Source of the DNA: GCA-2688775 sp964524225 | GTDB taxonomy: Archaea > Nanobdellota > Nanobdellia > Woesearchaeales > GW2011-AR4 | NCBI GenBank assembly: GCA_964524225.1 | Contig: CAZGEW010000022.1 | Coordinates: forward strand, 1-19,344 | Length of the DNA stretch: 19,344 nucleotides | Reading direction: 5' to 3' | Translations under genes and position numbers: made by a program | Shown: piece after piece, positions 9,002 through 14,769 of the stretch | How positions within the stretch are numbered: the first letter of the stretch is position 1 | Layout of the letters: each line of letters begins with the position of its first letter | The notes under the pieces: model-generated | What the model was told of the DNA's origin: nothing | Database searches by the model: none | The model's input: only the letters and a program-made list of their open reading frames with translations

Positions 9002-11104
9002 TCAAAAATCATTAATATCACTTTCTCTAGTTCCTGCTGGAGCTGTTGTTGTTGACGGAGTTGTCAATGGTGTAGGTTCTCCTTTAGACTCTTGTATTGT
9101 GTTACACAGCTCGTTATTATCAAGCTTCCATCTTAAGGGTATCTTGTCAAACTTAATGCAAACTTGGTTGTAGAAAACAGAGCTTTCCTGTACAATTGCA
9201 TTTGAGCCTGCTCTGCCAAATGTTGAGCCTCTTTCTATCTTTATGTCTTGCCTAAAAACATTAGCAGTTCTGTCGCCTTTTAAAATCACATTTATATTCA
9301 TTTCTTCTGGAGCTCTTAGGTCTTTTGGATAATCACCATTTCTAACATTAAATGTTATCTTGTAGATGAATTCTACTCCTGTTAAAGTATTGATTGGCTC
9401 TGTTCTTGTTGCTTCAACATGAGCACCAATTTGAGATAATCCTTGAGGTGTTTCAGCATAAGCTATGCCTTCATCCTCACCATCAAGGTATGTGCCACAA
9501 ATTGAACTGCTCCAATACTCTATACCCAGATGAAGAGTTGCAAATATTCTATCGACATTATCCCGCCAAGCTAATAATGAATCTTCATCAAAGAATAGAG
9601 TTGCATAATAGCCAAGTCCTTGGAATTCTGTGAAAATGCGTTCTACGTTAGCGAAGAATTGTCTTGATTTATATTGGAATAATGCAAATTTTGCTGTTGG
9701 GAATAACGGGTGATTACTATTGTAACCATCTGTAGGCTTACCATCCTTATCCAAAACAATTTTTTGTTCTACTTTTCTTCCTTCCGTATCAAAAGTGATT
9801 CTACCATAAATAAATATATCCAACTCACCAGTTTTTTGGTCAATTTTTGTAGCTTCATAATCTACTATCAGATTATTTGTTTTTGAATCAAATAGTGGAG
9901 TATACTGATAAGTCGTTACAAATTTTGTGCCATCTTTTGTTTCCTCCGTCACTTTATAGGTTGAGACTCCTTCAAATTTTATACTTTCAGCTTTTTCCTT
10001 GTCGGATAATTTTTCGTATTCTTCTTCAGTTATTTCTTTTCCCTTATAGAAATATGCTGTTTTGAATTTTTCAATAGTTGTTGTAGATTCTGTGATTGTT
10101 ATTTCTTGTATTTTATGATTAGAAGTATCAATATCTATTGCTTTTTGGCCTTTATCATCAATCGTAATTTTTCTTGTTCCTCCTGCTATTGGCATACTTT
10201 CTATTGATTTTCCGTCCCATTTATCATAATCAACATTTTCTAATAATTTAGGTTGGATTTTATGTTCTTGACTACCAATACTAATAGTCTGTAATCCTGT
10301 TTTTTTATCTACAGGATATACATAAACAGGTACATTATCTTCTCTCAAAATTCCTCGTATAATTTTTGGTTCTCCAGGCCGAGAAGGTACAGTGGGGCTA
10401 GTAGTTGGTGCCTCTTCTTTTTCTAGTATTATAAGGATATTACCTGTTTTACGGTCATAAGCTTGTCCCGGTTTTAATGTAATTTTTTTCTCACCGTCGA
10501 TAGTTATTTCTTTTGGTTCATTTCCTCTATTGATATCGTTTTCAGGAATTTTTCTTTCTTGAGAAGAAGTTTGTGTAATATCTGTTTGTGTTTGTGTAGC
10601 TGATGCCACAAACCCACTCACCCTTTCCATCCCTATAGCTTTGCCAGTTATCCGATTTTGTGTTGATTCTTGATTTTCATCAGAAAAAAATTTAACCTTC
10701 GGTTGAATTTTTTTAATTTCAATTGTCCCATCTGAATCTACAACAAGTAATACATTTTGATAATCTTTATCCTTAATCTTAATGTAAAGCGGAATATAAT
10801 AATCAAATGTGTCAAGATAGAAAACATGCCCGTTAATTATTTCATACCATCCTTCATTTAATTGGCTTAAATCATTTATGTTATTGACTGATTTAATTTG
10901 TATTTCATCTGAAAAAAATTCATCATTTGAAATGATGAATTTTTTTACAACATAACCACTTAGATTACCTTCATAATAAACACTAGTAGCTAATACAAAA
11001 ACTAATGATATTATTATAAGTATTGGAACTGCCATAAATTTTCCAATTTTATTTTCAAAAAATTTCGGCAAAGTCGAAATTTTTTGTTTATCTTTGTACT
11101 TCAT
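9002..11104 (-). CDS. Membrane-anchored multidomain surface protein with ITGxV-type motifs (700 aa)
   Basis: Residues 1-22 are basic and cytoplasmic. A transmembrane helix (about 23-44) is followed by NLSGYVV. Residues about 60-135 form a small beta-rich domain that matches the neighbouring 127-aa protein. RITGKAIG (151-158) and RVSGFVA (161-167) come next, then a low-complexity Thr/Gln/Pro linker to about 250, a charged beta-rich middle, and a compact C-terminal domain at about 468-690. That domain contains FFANVERIF, EYWSSSIC, YAETPQGLSQIGAHVEATR, FNVRNGDYPKD and three cysteines. I recall very similar C-terminal domains in other DPANN proteins but know no family name. Topology is N-in, C-out. 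ATG at 11104 follows a long hairpin by 10 nt with no Shine-Dalgarno sequence. It may be the counterpart of the 127-aa protein within the second surface-protein set. Function unknown. Confidence 0.87.
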   Translation of the reverse strand: MKYKDKQKISTLPKFFENKIGKFMAVPILIIISLVFVLATSVYYEGNLSGYVVKKFIISNDEFFSDEIQIKSVNNINDLSQLNEGWYEIINGHVFYLDTFDYYIPLYIKIKDKDYQNVLLVVDSDGTIEIKKIQPKVKFFSDENQESTQNRITGKAIGMERVSGFVASATQTQTDITQTSSQERKIPENDINRGNEPKEITIDGEKKITLKPGQAYDRKTGNILIILEKEEAPTTSPTVPSRPGEPKIIRGILREDNVPVYVYPVDKKTGLQTISIGSQEHKIQPKLLENVDYDKWDGKSIESMPIAGGTRKITIDDKGQKAIDIDTSNHKIQEITITESTTTIEKFKTAYFYKGKEITEEEYEKLSDKEKAESIKFEGVSTYKVTEETKDGTKFVTTYQYTPLFDSKTNNLIVDYEATKIDQKTGELDIFIYGRITFDTEGRKVEQKIVLDKDGKPTDGYNSNHPLFPTAKFALFQYKSRQFFANVERIFTEFQGLGYYATLFFDEDSLLAWRDNVDRIFATLHLGIEYWSSSICGTYLDGEDEGIAYAETPQGLSQIGAHVEATRTEPINTLTGVEFIYKITFNVRNGDYPKDLRAPEEMNINVILKGDRTANVFRQDIKIERGSTFGRAGSNAIVQESSVFYNQVCIKFDKIPLRWKLDNNELCNTIQESKGEPTPLTTPSTTTAPAGTRESDINDF

Positions 11105-11114
11105 TTTTGGATTT

Positions 11115-11151
11115 AAAAAATTTAATTTTGTTTGACAAAATTAAATTTTTT
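11115..11151 (-). terminator. 16-bp A6/T6 hairpin just upstream of the 700-aa gene
   Basis: A perfect 16-bp inverted repeat (AAAAAATTTAATTTTG / CAAAATTAAATTTTTT) with a 5-nt loop. Its T6 end on the minus strand is 10 nt before the ATG at 11104. It could terminate read-through from the operon upstream, or lie in the 700-aa gene's leader. It overlaps the first copy of the 22-bp direct repeat by 7 bases. Confidence 0.55.
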
Positions 11152-11166
11152 ATGCGAAAGGTTTAT
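11145..11166 (+). repeat. 22-bp direct repeat, copy 1
   Basis: Identical to 11326-11347, with core TATGCGAAAGGTTTAT preceded by ATTTTT. The two copies are 181 bp apart and bracket the candidate small RNA. Copy 1 carries the BRE and the beginning of the TATA box of that RNA's promoter. Confidence 0.85.
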
Positions 11167-11169
11167 ATA
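11154..11169 (+). promoter_or_regulatory. Archaeal BRE/TATA promoter for a plus-strand RNA
   Basis: GCGAAAGG then TTTATATA is a textbook archaeal BRE plus TATA box. The usual spacing of about 25 nt from the TATA centre puts the transcription start near 11190-11192. That is exactly where a closed stem-loop structure begins. The promoter points against every protein gene in the window. The TATA sequence is partly symmetric and might also work leftward for the 700-aa gene. Confidence 0.6.
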
Positions 11170-11189
11170 TTCCACTTTATAATGTGGTT

Positions 11190-11266
11190 ATTGAGGAACA
11201 GACCCTGACGAATCCCACCTTTTAAGGTGGTTAGTAGGCTTGACGGGTCTACTTACTCAATCTTTC
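11190..11266 (+). ncRNA. Candidate structured small RNA of unknown class, about 72-77 nt
   Basis: Three nested perfect helices can form: AUUGAG (11190-11195) with CUCAAU (11256-11261); AGACCC (11200-11205) with GGGUCU (11245-11250); and CCACCU (11215-11220) with AGGUGG (11225-11230). Between the first two is a 4x5 internal loop. Between the last two is a large asymmetric loop that carries UGACG on the 5' side and UUGACG on the 3' side. A T-rich tract (TCTTTCTATATTT) follows. The island is clearly more GC-rich than its surroundings and lacks an ORF. It does not match tRNA, RNase P RNA, SRP RNA, or C/D or H/ACA guide rules well. An alternative helix, AGUAG (11233-11237) with CUACU (11249-11253), competes with the middle one. 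It could instead be read on the minus strand as a leader element of the 700-aa gene, but the plus-strand promoter fits better. Confidence 0.55.
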
Positions 11267-11325
11267 TATATTTAGGATAGATATAATAATCAATAATCAA
11301 TTTTTCTCTATTTTTTTGTTCTTTC

Positions 11326-11347
11326 ATTTTTTATGCGAAAGGTTTAT
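11326..11347 (+). repeat. 22-bp direct repeat, copy 2
   Basis: A perfect copy of 11145-11166, starting 2 bp beyond the stop codon of the 127-aa gene. It keeps the BRE (GCGAAAGG), but the TATA box is cut short (TTTATCGT instead of TTTATATA) and no structured RNA follows. It looks like the remnant of a duplicated promoter or the edge of an inserted block. Confidence 0.85.
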
Positions 11348-11349
11348 CG

Positions 11350-11733
11350 TTAAATTTCATTATATGAAACAATTTTCAATATATAACCAACTCTACCTTC
11401 ATCATCAATGTAAATAAATCTGTTTTTTTGGGTTTCATCAATATTTTCGACTTTGGCTACAGGTATTGGCTCATTATCAATCCAGTATATAATTCCATCT
11501 TCCTTAATATAGTAAACTCCTTTGCTTAAAGTCAAGGAATCAACATTATCAAATTCTTTTAGGTAATCTAATGTTTCATAACTAGTATCAGAATCAACTA
11601 TGACAAAGCCAGTTATTTGCCTGTTTTCAGTTATAAATGCTATTAAAGTAACTGCAATAGCCAAAACAATTAAGTTTAAACCAAAACTAAATTTATCTGC
11701 TGTTTTGTTTTTTGAAAATTTTTTATAGTTCAT
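11350..11733 (-). CDS. Small membrane-anchored surface protein with ITGFVI motif (127 aa)
   Basis: I chose ATG at 11733 because a clear AAGGAGGG sits 9-10 nt upstream. A TTG at 11742 overlapping the previous stop would give 130 aa. Using 130-aa numbering, the N-terminus is basic, with a transmembrane helix at about 21-38, QITGFVI at 42-48 and a small beta-rich extracellular domain at 66-125. That domain aligns with residues about 78-133 of the downstream 700-aa protein: LSKGVYYIKEDGIIYWID against LNEGWYEIINGHVFYLD, and FIYIDDEGRVGYILKI against VLLVVDSDGTIEIKKI. It is thus a stand-alone version of the anchor domain of that protein, and it ends the pilin-like / Ig-like operon. Probably an accessory or anchoring subunit. 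Function unknown. Confidence 0.82.
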   Translation of the reverse strand: MNYKKFSKNKTADKFSFGLNLIVLAIAVTLIAFITENRQITGFVIVDSDTSYETLDYLKEFDNVDSLTLSKGVYYIKEDGIIYWIDNEPIPVAKVENIDETQKNRFIYIDDEGRVGYILKIVSYNEI

Positions 11734-11738
11734 TTTTA

Positions 11739-14700
11739 TCAACCCTCCTTCTTGTTATTCTCCAATCTTGCACAATAATCTTCTCTTATTGTAAAGCCCT
11801 CATTTATGATAGTTCTTACATTTTGAAGTGAATCTCCAACTAAGGTTAAGAGTCTAGCTCCTCTGCAAAGTTGATATGGAACTCCAGCATTGCCTACACC
11901 AGTACAACCTTCAGAACATGCTAAAGATACAGCAATCCCAAGCACTCCAAATGGGTTTGAAATTGCGTTCTTTATAAGCCCAAAAAGGTGGTCAAATAGT
12001 GCTGTCCATGGAATTACAGCAAATACTTCTCCAGTTACATACTTGCATGTTGCATAAGACTTTTGGTCTTCACAAGCAGTTACTGGCAATCCTTCTTTTG
12101 CAACTGCATTTTGCAGACAATCAGCATACAGGCATTGAATTTGCCTCATCTTATCTAACCCATAAGTAATGCCAGGATAACACTCAAACAACGTGGCTAC
12201 TATTAAATTATTTTCAGGTCTCATATATTCACTCATAGGTCTATTGAAGTATTTTCCAGTTTCTTTAACATATGGAATGTTATTCACAAAATCTCTAGCA
12301 TCATCTCCCCATAATAAACCCTGCTTACAGTTTACAACATCACAAAATTTGTTGAGACCTTTCTTTGTTTTATCAGATTGAATAAGTCCAGTTTCAGTAG
12401 CTTTGCAATGAGTTACACCAATGCTATAGATTGTACTACAAGCTCCGATAATAGCAGCTAGCCCATGGCAAGCTGGTATTTCGATAGCCTTTATTCCAAA
12501 ATAAGCAACATACATAGTTGCTACAATTGTATAAATCGTATTAATAATCTGACAAATTCTCTTGGCATAAAACATAAGCTTATTCAAAGTTCCTATCAAG
12601 CTCCAAATGCCTTCTGCACTTTCTTTTGCTTCGTCTATCTTGCGCTGAACTTCATCGCTTACTTCACCTAAAGGCAGATTAAAAAATTGTAGGTTTATTG
12701 CAACGTTTTCAAACTCCGGATTTTGTGTAATATCATTGTTAACTTTTGAGAATATGCTTAAGGTACATGTTAATTTTGCTTCATCTATTCTAAAATCATC
12801 CTTAATTAAGGTTAGCTTTATAATAGGTGATGTGCTTCCTGGCTCTGTATTAAATGTTTCAACATTGTCTAAGACAGAAACATCACTGCTACAATCTTCT
12901 TGGCCAATTGGGCTAATTGATACAGTTGAAACTTGTGTAGTTTTTGGTATTAAGGTTACATCACAAAATACCCTTTGATTAATTAATGGTCCTAGCTGTC
13001 TGTCAATAGTTTGTGGAGAGCATTCAACCTCATTTGTCCATAAATCTGGTGTTGGTGCTTCCTCTAAGCCATAAGTTCTTAATGCTCTTGTAACTATTAA
13101 AGTATTTCCAGCTGCATCACTAAAATTAAAAGTTATAATATCATTACTTTCAAGATTAATGGTAGGAGTAAGCCAATTGCATATGTGCTCATTTGCTTGT
13201 CTTCCACAAATAGCAGCTACACTTGTTGCTCCGCTTATGAATTTTGAAAAGTCAGCATTGGCAGAGACATCATTGTCATCTGTTAAATTGGCTTCAACTG
13301 CTATCTTATCACCAATCTTGAAAAAGCCTTCAAATGCCTCTGTAGTGCCACCTACTGGTAATATAGCTATACCTTTCAAAACAGGTGGCGTGTCATCTAC
13401 AATAACTGCTACTATTTTTTCAGCTGAGACAGGATTAAGCAAAATATCTATTGTATCTTGCTTAATCGACATTTCATTTGAAGATGTAAAATCTACATTT
13501 TCCCAAACACATTCCCAATTTATTTCCTTACTGCATCTAGTTGCTTTTAATGCTGAGTCACCAACATGCAAGAATACCTCATCTGCATTCAAGCCAGTTA
13601 TCTCATCAAATGTTGCAGTTACTCTATTGCCTGTTGGTTTTACAAGCGCCTTATCTTGAGTTGTAGCTTGTGTTGATAATGACAAAACAATAGGACCTTT
13701 ATCATCTAGGCTCATAGATTTTGTTATTATTGAATGAGCTTTATTGCCTTTTGTATCAGAAGCATCAATAGTTATTGTTTTAACACCTGGAGTTTTTGGC
13801 TCTAGGTTAATGTTCCAAGTACATGTGCTTAACTCTTCACTAACAAAGTTACATGTTCCTCTTATAGCTTCTAGATTTCCGCTTGGGTTTAATTCTGAAA
13901 GATTAGCAATGACAGAATTTAAGTCAAGGTCATTTCCAGAGATGTTAACCTTGACTTCAACAGGAACACTTTTCAAGGAAAATGTGCTTAGGCTTATTCC
14001 ACTCCTTAAAATTTCAAATGAATTTGTGATTATTTGTGGTGGAGTAGCATCTACACTAAATGTGACAGATGTTTCTTGTGAAACTTGCTCAAATTTATCT
14101 AATGCTTTTGAAAATACAGAATTTAAGCCGTCATTAAACCTTGATGTTTCAATGCTTAGGCTTGATTTAAAGGTGCATCCTTCTGTTGCTAAATCTACTT
14201 TCTCATTAAAGGTCTCATCTAAAGTATAAAATTCAATTGTTTTTAATCCAACACATTTGCCTTCACAAGCTGTATCATCACAAGCAAAATCTGACACTTC
14301 ATAATTTATTACAACATTTTCTTGAGAAGAGAATAGGCTTTTAGTAGTGCTTAAAGTCACTTGAGGTGCTTTGTTGTCAACAAACAAGCTTCCTGATTCT
14401 GTGTCATTAACAGTTTTATCATCTTTGTACAAAGTAATTGTATATGGCACTTCTGCATTAAAAGATTCCTGTCCTGTTGATGGAAACCTTAGTGTGCATT
14501 CATAATCAGTTGTTGAAGGCTTGCACTTGTCAAACTTTATCTCTGTGCCAAGAATTACTTGATCTTCGGTTATCACATCTCCGTTTATAGAAGCATGAAC
14601 GTTAAAGTTGATAAAATCAGATTGCCTCAAAAAGCCTTCTATGCCATCACCTCCTTTTGCTGATGCGCTGTTGATTGTAGCATAAACATTGCTAGTATAA

Positions 14701-14768
14701 AATGGCAGTGTTACTATTAATCCTATCAAAATTGATGCAATAAATTGCTGGAATCTCGCTTTGTGCAT
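11739..14768 (-). CDS. Secreted Ig-like repeat protein with Cys-rich, membrane-associating C-terminal module (1009 aa)
   Basis: A signal peptide (1-30) ends TLPFYTSNVYA, almost the same as in the giant protein at 1-5964. Residues about 31-720 form six or so Ig/cadherin-like beta units marked by repeated openings (DNKAPQV, DATPPQI, DDKGPIV, DDTPPVL). They carry paired cysteines and many Asn-x-Ser/Thr sites. From about 730 there is a long amphipathic helix and two hydrophobic segments (about 745-790). A Cys-rich part follows with C884, C899 and C908 in a C-x14-C-x8-C pattern, then another hydrophobic stretch near 915-950 and more cysteines. ATG at 14768 follows the 709-aa gene's stop by one base, and its TGA lies next to the start of the 127-aa gene. 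Sec-exported and probably held at the membrane by its C-terminal module, with disulfides likely. Probably a structural or adhesive partner of the pilin-like protein (inference). Confidence 0.88.
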   Translation of the reverse strand: MHKARFQQFIASILIGLIVTLPFYTSNVYATINSASAKGGDGIEGFLRQSDFINFNVHASINGDVITEDQVILGTEIKFDKCKPSTTDYECTLRFPSTGQESFNAEVPYTITLYKDDKTVNDTESGSLFVDNKAPQVTLSTTKSLFSSQENVVINYEVSDFACDDTACEGKCVGLKTIEFYTLDETFNEKVDLATEGCTFKSSLSIETSRFNDGLNSVFSKALDKFEQVSQETSVTFSVDATPPQIITNSFEILRSGISLSTFSLKSVPVEVKVNISGNDLDLNSVIANLSELNPSGNLEAIRGTCNFVSEELSTCTWNINLEPKTPGVKTITIDASDTKGNKAHSIITKSMSLDDKGPIVLSLSTQATTQDKALVKPTGNRVTATFDEITGLNADEVFLHVGDSALKATRCSKEINWECVWENVDFTSSNEMSIKQDTIDILLNPVSAEKIVAVIVDDTPPVLKGIAILPVGGTTEAFEGFFKIGDKIAVEANLTDDNDVSANADFSKFISGATSVAAICGRQANEHICNWLTPTINLESNDIITFNFSDAAGNTLIVTRALRTYGLEEAPTPDLWTNEVECSPQTIDRQLGPLINQRVFCDVTLIPKTTQVSTVSISPIGQEDCSSDVSVLDNVETFNTEPGSTSPIIKLTLIKDDFRIDEAKLTCTLSIFSKVNNDITQNPEFENVAINLQFFNLPLGEVSDEVQRKIDEAKESAEGIWSLIGTLNKLMFYAKRICQIINTIYTIVATMYVAYFGIKAIEIPACHGLAAIIGACSTIYSIGVTHCKATETGLIQSDKTKKGLNKFCDVVNCKQGLLWGDDARDFVNNIPYVKETGKYFNRPMSEYMRPENNLIVATLFECYPGITYGLDKMRQIQCLYADCLQNAVAKEGLPVTACEDQKSYATCKYVTGEVFAVIPWTALFDHLFGLIKNAISNPFGVLGIAVSLACSEGCTGVGNAGVPYQLCRGARLLTLVGDSLQNVRTIINEGFTIREDYCARLENNKKEG
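11743..11750 (-). promoter_or_regulatory. Shine-Dalgarno site for the 127-aa gene
   Basis: The minus strand reads AAGGAGGG inside the last codons of the 1009-aa gene, ending 9 nt before ATG 11733. It is the only convincing Shine-Dalgarno sequence I found before a start in this window. It decides the start codon of the 127-aa gene and suggests strong independent initiation at this internal operon position. Confidence 0.75.
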
Positions 14769-14769
14769 T

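Noticed and set aside
8964..11151. Hairpins as inverted ends of a transposon or invertible segment
   Set aside because: Each hairpin is self-complementary, the stems differ from one another, and no recombinase is present.
11190..11266. tRNA, RNase P RNA, SRP RNA, C/D or H/ACA guide RNA
   Set aside because: No cloverleaf or T-loop, too short for RNase P or SRP RNA, no convincing C/D box set, and no ACA tail or proper kink-turn at the positions expected for H/ACA.
11145..11347. Two-unit CRISPR array from the 22-bp direct repeat
   Set aside because: Only two copies, a 159-bp gap rather than a spacer of 30-40 bp, and the repeat contains a promoter.
13159..14229. Plus-strand open frames of 166 and 161 codons opposite the 1009-aa gene
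   Set aside because: They lie wholly antisense to a well-supported gene with signal peptide and repeats, lack domain patterns, and look like composition shadows.
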